NCBI GenBank assembly: GCA_030590525.1
Contig: JAUUYI010000059.1
Coordinates: forward strand, 1-9,286
Direction of reading: 5' to 3'
Length of the DNA stretch: 9,286 nt
DNA from: Sedimenticola sp.
Lineage (GTDB): Bacteria; Pseudomonadota; Gammaproteobacteria; Chromatiales; Chromatiaceae
The notes beneath the pieces were generated by a model. It saw nothing but the letters and a program-made list of their open reading frames with translations, made no database searches and was not told the DNA's origin. Made by a program: the position numbers and the translations under genes. Positions 1 to 6,130 of the stretch are shown here, piece after piece. The stretch's first letter is position 1. Each line of letters starts with the position of its first letter.

Positions 1-8
1 AATGGGGA

Positions 9-16
9 AAAGCCAT
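9..16. repeat. Left copy of 8-bp target-site duplication
   Basis: AAAGCCAT lies immediately outside the left inverted repeat and is repeated identically at 275-282 immediately outside the right one. Removing the element and one copy gives a continuous sequence, AAAGCCATTGAG, which is probably the pre-insertion site. Confidence 0.75.
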
Positions 17-274
17 CCTGATTACCTACGTGTCTAAGTTATGCTCCAAGGCAAGGGGCAGCCTGGACGCCGTAGGGGGGATAAGCGTAGCGCATCCACC
101 CTTCTGGGCGTTGCAGCATGTGGTCAGACCATGGGTGGATGCGGCGCGCATAAGTGTCGTGCAAAACGAAAGTTCCGTGTGCGCGCCTTATCCCCCCTAC
201 GAAATTGCCCCGAAATATTGAGAATTTACGGCGAAAATGGCTTGAAAACCAGCTTAGACATGTAGGTAATCAGG
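17..274. mobile_element. MITE-like non-autonomous element with terminal inverted repeats and 8-bp target duplication
   Basis: The ends at 17-38 and 253-274 are 22-bp inverted repeats with one mismatch (CCTGATTACC at the left tip). The element is flanked exactly by the direct repeat AAAGCCAT at 9-16 and 275-282, as expected for a target-site duplication. The 258 bp between the duplications are too short for a transposase, and no recognisable protein is encoded. Inside are three perfect inverted repeats: 72-85 with 187-200, 91-101 with 133-143, and 143-150 with 180-187. Together they could fold as a branched structure. The core starting GTAGGGGGGATAAGCG resembles short dispersed palindromes common in gammaproteobacteria. 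It sits about 50 bp beyond the comF stop codon. An 8-bp duplication occurs in several insertion-sequence families, so I do not assign a parent. The terminal repeats and duplication are read directly; mobility is inferred. Confidence 0.8.
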
Positions 275-282
275 AAAGCCAT
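275..282. repeat. Right copy of 8-bp target-site duplication
   Basis: This is identical to 9-16 and directly abuts the right terminal inverted repeat of the 17-274 element. The unmutated duplication suggests that the insertion is fairly recent. Confidence 0.75.
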
Positions 283-325
283 TGAGAAACCATTGAGGAG
301 GCTGAAATGGACGACATGACAGTGA

Positions 326-1084
326 TCACCCGGTATCGGATATCCGTTTTGCGCCGGACTGGGATGGAGTGCTGGAAGGGGTACGGGCCGCTGCCCAGAC
401 ATCCACGCGCTTCACCCCCGCCCGCTTCAAGGTTCGGGCCAGTTCAGCGACGGTGGACCCGGTGGTTACTACATCGTCCACCAGGGCCACATGTCTGGCC
501 TGGATCTTGCCGGTGATCTGAAAGGCGCCCGAAATATTGCTGTGGCGCCCTTCCAAGGCCTGATCGACCTGAGGCGCGGTGTTTTTGTGGCGCCGACAGC
601 TGAAGGGAGTGACCGGGATACCCAGGCGGCGCTCCAGCGGACGCGCCAGTTCCAGTGCCTGATTATAGCCCCGGCTGCGCAGGCGCGTGGGGTGCAGGGG
701 AATCGGAATGATGAGTTCCGGCACATCATCCGCCAGCATTCGTTCCAGATAATCCGCCATCAGCCTGGAGAGGAGGCGCCCGTAGCCTAGTTTTCCGTGG
801 AACTTGAGACCACCGACCAGCAGATCCAGTGGCGGCTGATAGAGCAGGGGGGTGAGGCAGCGATCGAATGCAGGAGGGTGCTGGCGACAGGCGCCGCACC
901 GCTGGGTGGCGGGCGCCCCGGCAGGGAGTGGCAGCGCACAGCGGGGGCAGGCGTTATGGTTGTGCGGTAGTTCCTGACGGCAGGCCTGGCACAGGTCGAA
1001 GCCGTCCGCACCCTCTGCGCCACAGAGCAGGCAACGCGCTGGATAGAGTCCGTCCTGAATCCATTTTATACAATTGTAAACCAT
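326..1084 (-). CDS. comF: ComF/GntX family phosphoribosyltransferase-like protein
   Basis: This encodes a 252-residue ComF-family protein. Family members are linked to DNA uptake in naturally competent bacteria and, as GntX, sit beside bioH in E. coli; their biochemical role is not settled. The N-terminus carries two pairs of CxxC motifs (Cys18/21 with Cys32/35, and Cys46/49 with Cys63/66), consistent with zinc binding. The C-terminal half has a type I phosphoribosyltransferase fold with the PRPP loop VALVDDVVTTGST at residues 199-211. I chose the ATG at 1082-1084 because GAAGGA lies 5 bases upstream of it. A longer frame reaching 1174 would run through the promoter and operator region and lacks family similarity. 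The gene is divergent from bioB, and its first codons (MVYN) overlap the BirA-like half-site. The last 20 or so residues are Ser/Thr-rich and look like a variable tail. There is no sign of truncation. The family is certain; a role in competence here is only possible. Confidence 0.93.
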   Translation of the reverse strand: MVYNCIKWIQDGLYPARCLLCGAEGADGFDLCQACRQELPHNHNACPRCALPLPAGAPATQRCGACRQHPPAFDRCLTPLLYQPPLDLLVGGLKFHGKLGYGRLLSRLMADYLERMLADDVPELIIPIPLHPTRLRSRGYNQALELARPLERRLGIPVTPFSCRRHKNTAPQVDQALEGRHSNISGAFQITGKIQARHVALVDDVVTTGSTVAELARTLKRAGVKRVDVWAAARTPSSTPSQSGAKRISDTG

Positions 1085-1106
1085 TGAGATCCTTCTCAGT
1101 TGACAT
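1074..1106. promoter_or_regulatory. Probable BirA (biotin repressor) operator
   Basis: The left half-site TTGTAAACC at 1074-1082 is identical to the E. coli bio operator half-site as I recall it. After 15 bases, AGTTGACAT at 1098-1106 matches the complementary half GGTTTACAA at 6 of 9 positions. A spacing of about 14 to 16 is usual for proteobacterial BirA boxes. The right half overlaps the TTGACA -35 box of the bioB promoter, so bound BirA-biotinyl-AMP should block it. The left half lies in the first codons of comF. The position beside bioB makes this stronger than a chance match; the weak right half keeps it short of certain. Confidence 0.75.
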
Positions 1107-1128
1107 ATGGACTCCTGTCCAAGATTAT
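1100..1128 (+). promoter_or_regulatory. Sigma70-type promoter of the biotin operon
   Basis: A perfect TTGACA at 1100-1105 is followed after 17 bases by GATTAT at 1123-1128, which matches TATAAT at 4 of 6 positions. The expected start is near 1135, giving a leader of about 90 bases before the bioB TTG codon. The -35 box lies within the BirA-like operator. Confidence 0.7.
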
Positions 1129-1136
1129 GCGGCAGC

Positions 1137-1164
1137 ATTATATTCGATATCTGATCATTGTTCA
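1137..1164 (-). promoter_or_regulatory. Probable promoter of comF
   Basis: On the minus strand there is a perfect TATAAT (1142 to 1137). It is preceded, after a 16-base spacer, by TGAACA (1164 to 1159), which matches TTGACA at 4 of 6. Initiation would fall near 1130, about 45 bases before the comF start codon. It faces the bioB promoter and overlaps its start region, so polymerase can probably occupy only one at a time. Confidence 0.5.
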
Positions 1165-1214
1165 GCCGATCCATGGGCCGTGGTGGTCATGGCGTATTTT
1201 ACAAGAACCCCGAC

Positions 1215-1229
1215 AGGAGAGTGCCTTTG
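1215..1229 (+). promoter_or_regulatory. Ribosome binding site deciding a TTG start for bioB
   Basis: AGGAG at 1215-1219 is followed by 7 bases and then TTG at 1227-1229, in frame with bioB. None of the in-frame ATG or GTG candidates nearby has both good spacing and family-consistent length, which is why TTG is preferred. Confidence 0.65.
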
Positions 1230-2261
1230 AATCCCAGCGACCCCATCCAGCGACATGACTGGGCCCTGGCGGAGATCGAGTCTCTGCTGGGCCTCCCCTT
1301 CAATGACCTCGTGTTTCGTGCCCAGGCCACCCACCGGGAACACTTTGACCCCAATCAGGTGCAGGTCAGTACCCTGCTCAGTATCAAGACCGGTGCCTGC
1401 TCCGAGGACTGTGGCTACTGTTCCCAGAGTGCCAGTCACAGCACCAGCCTGGAGAAGGAGAGGCTGTTGCCGGTGGCTGAGGTGGTGAAAACGGCGCGCT
1501 CAGCCCGGGAGAAGGGGGCCACCCGGTTCTGCATGGGCGCGGCCTGGCGCAACCCGACTGACAGGAATCTGGAGCGGGTGATCGAGATGATCCAGGAGGT
1601 CCACGCCCTCGGCATGGAGACCTGCGTTACGCTGGGCATGCTCACCGCTGAACAGAGTCGGCGCCTGAAGCAGGCCGGGCTGGATTATTACAACCACAAT
1701 CTGGACACCTCCCCGGAGTTTTACGGTAACGTCATCTCTACGCGCACCTTTCAGGACCGGCTGGAGACCCTGGGGTACGTCCGGGAGCAGGGAATAAATA
1801 TCTGTAGTGGCGGCATACTCGGTATGGGCGAGTCCCGGCGCGACCGGGCCTCCATGTTGCGGGAACTGGCCAATCTGCCCAAACATCCGGAGTCGGTACC
1901 GATCAATCTGCTGGTGCAGGTGGAGGGGACGCCTCTGTTCGGTATCGATGAGCTGGATCCGTTCGAGTTCATCCGCACCATCGCCGTTGCCCGCATCCTG
2001 ATGCCCGCCTCTCATGTTCGGCTCTCAGCCGGTCGCAGCCAGATGAACGATGAGATGCAGGCGCTCTGCTTTCTGGCCGGTGCCAACTCCATTTTCTACG
2101 GGGAGCGGCTGCTGACCACCGACAATCCGGAAGCGGAGCGGGACCTGAAACTGTTTCAGCGTCTGGGCATTCAGTTTGAAGAGAGCAGGGAGCTTCAGGC
2201 GACCGAGGCCAGTTGCCGGCATCGGCAGGCTCCCAGGAACGATGAAATCTCTACAGCCTGA
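1227..2261 (+). CDS. bioB: Biotin synthase BioB (radical SAM)
   Basis: This 344-residue enzyme inserts sulfur into dethiobiotin to give biotin, the last step of the pathway. The radical-SAM motif CxxxCxxC is at Cys58, Cys62 and Cys65 and binds the [4Fe-4S] cluster. Cys102, Cys133, Cys193 and Arg265 align with the ligands of the sacrificial [2Fe-2S] cluster in the E. coli enzyme. The motif [15 protein letters not shown] is also intact. The start is probably the TTG at 1227: AGGAG (1215-1219) precedes it by 7 bases, and the resulting length matches the 346 residues of E. coli BioB. Upstream in-frame starts at 1158 and 1173 lack a comparable ribosome site. It is the first gene of the operon, behind the BirA-like operator. 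Its last 20 bases overlap bioF. All catalytic residues are present, so the enzyme is expected to be active. Confidence 0.97.
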   Translation: MNPSDPIQRHDWALAEIESLLGLPFNDLVFRAQATHREHFDPNQVQVSTLLSIKTGACSEDCGYCSQSASHSTSLEKERLLPVAEVVKTARSAREKGATRFCMGAAWRNPTDRNLERVIEMIQEVHALGMETCVTLGMLTAEQSRRLKQAGLDYYNHNLDTSPEFYGNVISTRTFQDRLETLGYVREQGINICSGGILGMGESRRDRASMLRELANLPKHPESVPINLLVQVEGTPLFGIDELDPFEFIRTIAVARILMPASHVRLSAGRSQMNDEMQALCFLAGANSIFYGERLLTTDNPEAERDLKLFQRLGIQFEESRELQATEASCRHRQAPRNDEISTA

Positions 2262-3402
2262 GCTGGAGCGGCGCAGCAAGGAATATCTCTATCGCCGGCG
2301 CCGGGTGGTGGAAAGTCCCCAGGGGCCTGTGTTGAGCGTGGATGGCCGGCAGATGCTGGCCTTCTGCAGTAACGATTATCTGGGGCTGGCCAACCATCCG
2401 GAGGTGGTCGCTGCCCTGCAGCGTGGCGCGGAACAATACGGAGCGGGCAGCGGGGCCGCCCATCTGGTGACCGGGCACAGCCAGGCACATCATGCCCTGG
2501 AGGAGGAACTGGCTGCGTTTACCGGGCGCCCGAGGGCATTACTCTTCTCCTCCGGTTATCAGGCCAATCTGGGGGTGATCGGGGCGCTGCTGGGGCGTGG
2601 CGATCTGCTCTGCGAGGACCGCCTCAATCACGCCTCCCTGGTCGAAGGGGGGCTGCTCTCCCGTGCCCGGATGCGCCGTTTTCCCCATCGGGACATGGCT
2701 GCGCTGGGGAGGGTGCTGTCCAAGTCGGGGCATGGGGATTGCCTGGTGGCCACCGACGGTCTCTTTAGCATGGATGGTGATCTGGCGCCGCTGCCGGAGA
2801 TGGCCCGGCTGTGTAATGAGCGAGGGGCCTGGTTGCTGGTGGACGATGCCCATGGTCTGGGTGTGCTGGGCCGGGGGGGGCGCGGTACCATCGACCACTT
2901 TGGGCTCGGGGTGGAATCGGTACCGATCCTGATGGGGACCCTGGGCAAGGCATTCGGCACCTCGGGTGCCTTTGTCGCTGGTTCAGAGGCATTGATCGAG
3001 ACCCTGATCCAACAGGCACGCAGTTATATCTATACCACGGCGTCACCCCCCGCGCTGGCAGAGGCGACCCGCGCCAGCCTGCGGCTGGTGCAGGCGGCAG
3101 ACGATCGGCGCCAGTGGCTTCGGGAACTGATCGCCCTGTTCCGGGCGGGGGCCGAGGCCCTGGGTCTGCCCCTGATGCCGTCGGAGACACCGATCCAGCC
3201 ACTTTTAGCAGGCACCTCGGCACGGGCATTGGCGTGGGGCGCTGCCCTGGAGCAGCAGGGGATTCTGGTGAGCGCCATACGGCCGCCCACCGTGCCCGAG
3301 GGGAGCGCCCGGTTACGGATCACCCTCTCCGCCGCCCATAGCCGGCAGCAGGTCGAGCGGCTGCTGGGAGCGATGGAAGCGTTGTCATTGGGGGACGAGT
3401 GA
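2242..3402 (+). CDS. bioF: 8-amino-7-oxononanoate synthase BioF
   Basis: This 386-residue PLP enzyme of the alpha-oxoamine synthase family condenses pimeloyl-ACP with L-alanine, releasing CO2, to form 8-amino-7-oxononanoate (KAPA). The PLP lysine is Lys236 in [13 protein letters not shown]. The cofactor-contacting motif [10 protein letters not shown] (Asp202 and His204 within it) and the substrate-loop motif [12 protein letters not shown] are also present. The length is close to the 384 residues of the E. coli enzyme. The start at 2242 gives [18 protein letters not shown], which aligns with the family N-terminus; AGGAA sits just upstream with short spacing. The frame is open further up to 2176, but that part is inside bioB. 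It overlaps bioB by 20 bases and bioH by 4, suggesting translational coupling. Nothing suggests a defect. Confidence 0.97.
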   Translation: MKSLQPELERRSKEYLYRRRRVVESPQGPVLSVDGRQMLAFCSNDYLGLANHPEVVAALQRGAEQYGAGSGAAHLVTGHSQAHHALEEELAAFTGRPRALLFSSGYQANLGVIGALLGRGDLLCEDRLNHASLVEGGLLSRARMRRFPHRDMAALGRVLSKSGHGDCLVATDGLFSMDGDLAPLPEMARLCNERGAWLLVDDAHGLGVLGRGGRGTIDHFGLGVESVPILMGTLGKAFGTSGAFVAGSEALIETLIQQARSYIYTTASPPALAEATRASLRLVQAADDRRQWLRELIALFRAGAEALGLPLMPSETPIQPLLAGTSARALAWGAALEQQGILVSAIRPPTVPEGSARLRITLSAAHSRQQVERLLGAMEALSLGDE

Positions 3403-4184
3403 GTCTCTCTCATCAGGTCATGGGAAGTGGCCCGGATCTGGTGCTGCTGCACGGCTGGGGGATGAACAGTGCCGTGTGGGCGGCAGTGCTGCCGCGCCTT
3501 GCCGGAAACTACCGGGTGTGGAGCATGGATTTGCCCGGGCACGGGGGCAGCGGGTATGACCCCTGCACTTCCGCGTTGTCGGCCTGGGCATCCGCCTGCC
3601 TGGCGGTGGCGCCGGAGCGCGCGGCCTGGGTCGGCTGGTCCCTGGGTGGGCAGATTGCGCTCCAGTGCGCGCTGCAGGAACCTCAGCGGGTGGAGCGCCT
3701 GCTACTGATTGCGAGCACACCCTGTTTCGTGCAGAAGACGGGGTGGCCTCATGCAATGGACCCCCACACCCTGCAACTGTTTGCCCGGACGCTACAGCGT
3801 GATCCGAGGCAGACCCTCTCCCGGTTTCTCTCTCTCCAGGTCAAGGGGGACGAAGCGGCGAGGGAGACCCTGCGTCAGTTGCGCCGGGAGGTGGCCAGGC
3901 GGCCGACACCCGATTCCCTGGCGCTGCAGCACGGGCTGAGGCTGCTGCTGACGGTGGATCTGCGGGAGCAGTTGGGGCATCTGGAATGCCCCCTGCGGTG
4001 GCTGCTGGGGGAGCGGGACAGTCTAATCCCCGCCGCTGTCAGGGGCGACCTGGTGTCTGCCGGCGGGGTAGGGGCAGATATCCTGCCGGGCGCCGCGCAT
4101 GTCCCTTTTCTTTCGCATGCCAGCCAGTGCCTCCGGTGGCTGGAAACAGAACTGGAAAGGCAGTATGAATCACGCCCCGCCTGA
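3399..4184 (+). CDS. bioH: Pimeloyl-ACP methyl ester carboxylesterase BioH
   Basis: This 261-residue alpha/beta-hydrolase cleaves the methyl ester of pimeloyl-ACP, ending the disguised chain elongation started by BioC. The catalytic triad can be read as Ser81 in GWSLGG, Asp207 in GERDSL and His234 in GAAHVPF, nearly the same positions as in the E. coli protein (82, 207, 235). The N-terminal [14 protein letters not shown] matches the BioH oxyanion-hole region. It starts with GTG inside the bioF stop region (GTGA, 4-base overlap), preceded by the G-rich GGGGGA. Placement inside the operon, as in pseudomonads, differs from E. coli, where bioH lies alone. The last 20 bases overlap bioC. BioG and other analogous esterases are excluded by the clear BioH-type motifs. 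Confidence 0.94.
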   Translation: MSLSHQVMGSGPDLVLLHGWGMNSAVWAAVLPRLAGNYRVWSMDLPGHGGSGYDPCTSALSAWASACLAVAPERAAWVGWSLGGQIALQCALQEPQRVERLLLIASTPCFVQKTGWPHAMDPHTLQLFARTLQRDPRQTLSRFLSLQVKGDEAARETLRQLRREVARRPTPDSLALQHGLRLLLTVDLREQLGHLECPLRWLLGERDSLIPAAVRGDLVSAGGVGADILPGAAHVPFLSHASQCLRWLETELERQYESRPA

Positions 4185-5019
4185 GATCGACAAGCAACAG
4201 AGCCGCATTGCCTTCTCCCGGGCGGCGGCACGGTACGACGAGGTGGCCGTGCTACAGCGGGAGATCGGACAGCGCATGATCGAGCGTCTGGATCTGATCC
4301 GGTTCCAGCCCGGAACTGTACTGGATCTGGGGTCGGGGACCGGATTCGCCACGGCGGCTCTCGGCCGGCGCTATCGCAAGGCGCAGGTCATCGCCCTCGA
4401 TTTTGCCTTTCCCATGCTGCTCAAGGTCCGCAGCCGGGGCAGCTGGCGTTACCGTCCCCGCTGCCTCTGCGCCGATTTGGAACGCCTGCCGCTGGTGGAT
4501 CGGAGCATCGATCTAATCTACTCCAACGCGGCATTGCAGTGGAGTAACGACCTGGAACGGACCTTCTCGGAGCTGTTGCGGGTACTGAAGCCGGGCGGGC
4601 TGCTGCTGTTCAGTACCTTTGGCCCGGACACCCTGAAAGAGCTGCGTGCCGCCTGGTCGGCGGTAGATGGCTACACCCATGTGAGCCGGTTTCCGGATAT
4701 GCACGATGTGGGGGATGCGTTGTTGCGTTGCCGCTTCGCCGACCCGGTGATGGACGTGGACAGGATGACCCTGACCTACAACGAGGTGGCGGGGCTGATG
4801 CGTGATCTGAAGTTGTTGGGGGCCCACAACGTCACCCGCGCCCGGCCCCGGGGCCTGACCGGCAGAGGGCGCCTGCAGGCGATGCAGCAGGCCTACGAAG
4901 AGTTTCGATGCGATGGGCTGTTACCCGCCAGTTACGAAGTGGTTTACGGTCACGCCTGGGCGCCGTTGAGCCAGACCACCAGTGTCTGCGTACCTTTTGA
5001 TGTATCCCCCTTGAAATGA
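4165..5019 (+). CDS. bioC: Malonyl-ACP O-methyltransferase BioC
   Basis: This 284-residue SAM-dependent methyltransferase methylates the free carboxyl of malonyl-ACP so that it can prime fatty-acid synthesis towards pimelate. The family signature FSRAAARYDEVAVLQ is at residues 17-31. The SAM motif VLDLGSGTGF is at residues 52-61, an acidic residue closing the second strand is at Asp79, and NAALQW is at 121-126. The C-terminal region with TFGPDTLKELRAAW fits BioC. The start at 4165 ([10 protein letters not shown]) has GGAAAGG just upstream; a longer frame from 4099 would lie within bioH. The gene overlaps bioH by 20 bases and bioD by 4. The length is somewhat above the roughly 250 residues of E. 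coli BioC, mostly from the C-terminal part, as in other bioBFHCD operons. Confidence 0.95.
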   Translation: MNHAPPEIDKQQSRIAFSRAAARYDEVAVLQREIGQRMIERLDLIRFQPGTVLDLGSGTGFATAALGRRYRKAQVIALDFAFPMLLKVRSRGSWRYRPRCLCADLERLPLVDRSIDLIYSNAALQWSNDLERTFSELLRVLKPGGLLLFSTFGPDTLKELRAAWSAVDGYTHVSRFPDMHDVGDALLRCRFADPVMDVDRMTLTYNEVAGLMRDLKLLGAHNVTRARPRGLTGRGRLQAMQQAYEEFRCDGLLPASYEVVYGHAWAPLSQTTSVCVPFDVSPLK

Positions 5020-5702
5020 ATACCCGTGGCTACTTTGTTACGGGCACAGATACCGATTGCGGCAAGACCGAAGTCACCCTGGGCCTGATGCATCTGCTCC
5101 AGGCCCGAGGGTATCGGGTGCTGGGGATGAAACCGGTCGCAGCCGGGGCGGAGCTGGGGGGGGAAGGGCTGTGCAATCGGGATGCATTGCGAATCCAGGC
5201 CCTGGCATCGCGGCAGATGGCGTACCGACTGGTCAACCCCTGGGTCTTTGAGCCTGCCGTGGCGCCCCATCTTGCCGCGGCCCGGGTGGGGGTGGAGATC
5301 GGTTTCCCGCAGATCCGGCAGGCGTTCCGGATATTGGCGGGGCGATCGGATCGCCTGTTGGTGGAGGGCGCCGGCGGCTGGCAGGTGCCCCTGGGAAGAG
5401 GGCGCTCGATGGCCGATCTGGCGGTCATGCTGGAGTTGCCGGTGATCCTGGTGGTTGGTCTGAGGCTGGGTTGTATCAACCATGCGCTGCTCACCTGCGA
5501 TGCCATCCTCGCCAGTGGTCTTCCGCTGGCGGGCTGGGTGGCCAACCAGGTGGATCCCGGAATGCGGGAGCTGGCGGGCAACCTGAAGACCCTCAGGGAG
5601 CGGATTTCCGCACCCCTGATCGGGGTGGTTCCCTGGCTGGAGCGGCCGGCTCCGGAAGCCATTGCCGCCTGTCTGACGCTGGCGGAGTTTCAGGATATGT
5701 AG
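5016..5702 (+). CDS. bioD: Dethiobiotin synthetase BioD
   Basis: This 228-residue ATP-dependent enzyme carboxylates 7,8-diaminononanoate and closes the ureido ring to make dethiobiotin. The P-loop is GTDTDCGKT at residues 10-18 with Lys17. Lys39 in KPVAAG corresponds to the E. coli substrate-binding Lys37. VEGAGGW, LPVILVVGLRLGCINHA and GWVANQVDP are all present. Cys15 replaces the valine of the E. coli P-loop, a position that tolerates change. The start ATG overlaps the bioC stop (ATGA). I see no Shine-Dalgarno sequence before it (the upstream bases are ATCCCCCTT), so translation probably depends on ribosomes finishing bioC. It is the last gene of the operon; what follows is a repeat-rich gap. 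The substrate-producing aminotransferase bioA is not in the window. Confidence 0.96.
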   Translation: MNTRGYFVTGTDTDCGKTEVTLGLMHLLQARGYRVLGMKPVAAGAELGGEGLCNRDALRIQALASRQMAYRLVNPWVFEPAVAPHLAAARVGVEIGFPQIRQAFRILAGRSDRLLVEGAGGWQVPLGRGRSMADLAVMLELPVILVVGLRLGCINHALLTCDAILASGLPLAGWVANQVDPGMRELAGNLKTLRERISAPLIGVVPWLERPAPEAIAACLTLAEFQDM

Positions 5703-5717
5703 TAATTAGCGAACTAT

Positions 5718-5730
5718 GCCGCTACGCGGC
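5718..5730. other. Small GC hairpin just after bioD
   Basis: GCCGC and GCGGC form a 5-bp stem with a 3-base loop, starting 16 bases after the bioD stop. There is no T-tract after it, so it is at best a weak terminator or an RNA 3-prime-end stabiliser. Confidence 0.3.
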
Positions 5731-5787
5731 CACAAATCAGGGAGTAACAAAATCAATCAGTTACGATTAATGTTATTCAAAATTTGT

Positions 5788-5877
5788 GTAGGATGGGCAA
5801 AGGCGCGAAGCGCCGTGCCCATCACCGGTGTAGGCACCGCAGCTTTTGATGGGCACGCTTCGCTTTGCCCATCCTAC
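5788..5877. repeat. Dispersed-type 90-bp imperfect palindrome
   Basis: The outer arms GTAGGATGGGCAAA (5788-5801) and TTTGCCCATCCTAC (5864-5877) are perfectly complementary, and so are the inner arms CGTGCCCATCA (5814-5824) and TGATGGGCACG (5847-5857). The left arm contains its own hairpin, GGCGC-GAA-GCGCC (5802-5814), and the loop contains CGGTG/CACCG (5826-5839). Sequences of the GTAGGATGGGCAAAGCGAAGC type are dispersed in many gammaproteobacterial genomes. In RNA it would form a long stable stem on either strand and could end or protect the bio transcript. No adjacent target duplication is visible. Confidence 0.8.
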
Positions 5878-6020
5878 GATTCTATTCAGCATGCTTTGGA
5901 ATTTAGCACTAAGTCGCTGGTATTGGCTGTTTCTGGAGAAAATGTCGGCGGCAGGGACGACCATGGAAAGAGCTGAACAGTTACAACAGGGGAACCTTTC
6001 GGAAGTTGGATCGCACCCAT

Positions 6021-6060
6021 TCTGTCTTCTGTCTTCTGTCCCCTGTCCCCTGTCCTCTGT
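6021..6060. repeat. Seven-base tandem repeat
   Basis: Five full units and a partial sixth of YCTGTCY run head to tail: TCTGTCT twice, TCTGTCC, CCTGTCC twice, then TCTGT. The variants differ only at T/C positions, so each strand is strictly pyrimidine-rich or purine-rich. Similar heptad arrays occur as intergenic repeats in other bacteria. The array lies about 70 bases upstream of the aroF start, where a promoter or leader would be. Confidence 0.8.
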
Positions 6061-6130
6061 TATGCTCCCGTTCATTCGCGACTGAATACCAACTGCGCCG
6101 GGTCAGCCGGTGCCGGATGCCGATAAAGAT

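Larger units (their letters stand above)
5703..6130. other. Repeat-rich intergenic region between bioD and aroF
   Basis: These 428 bases hold no convincing gene. They contain a small GC hairpin (5718-5730), a 90-bp hairpin repeat (5788-5877), a stretch of unclear content (5878-6020) and a seven-base tandem repeat (6021-6060). I see no clear promoter for aroF and no TyrR-like box. A 47-codon frame starting at ATG 5942 has GGAGA only 2 bases upstream and ends in the tandem repeat; I do not accept it as a gene. Confidence 0.7.

Noticed and set aside
30..221. A 63-codon frame inside the MITE as an independent gene.
   Set aside because: It is a translation of the inverted-repeat core, with no ribosome site or domain; only the read-through from the left edge is worth noting.
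307..516. A 69-codon plus-strand frame preceded by GAGGAG.
   Set aside because: The ribosome-like site is suggestive, but nearly all of the frame lies antisense to comF and encodes a low-complexity Pro/Arg-rich sequence.
1085..1174. A 30-residue N-terminal extension of comF.
   Set aside because: It would cover the promoters and part of the operator, lacks family similarity, and a good ribosome site precedes the ATG at 1084.
1171..1192. A CCATG/CATGG hairpin in the bioB leader as an attenuator.
   Set aside because: The stem is only 5 bp with a 12-base loop and weak T content after it; the BirA-like operator already explains regulation.
2835..2842. Chi-like GCTGGTGG octamers (also at 4491-4498).
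   Set aside because: Expected by chance in GC-rich coding DNA, and Chi function is not established for this organism.
5942..6085. A 47-codon plus-strand frame starting MSAAGTTMERAEQLQQG.
   Set aside because: GGAGA is only 2 bases from the ATG, the C-terminal half is the heptad repeat translated, and no family is recognised.
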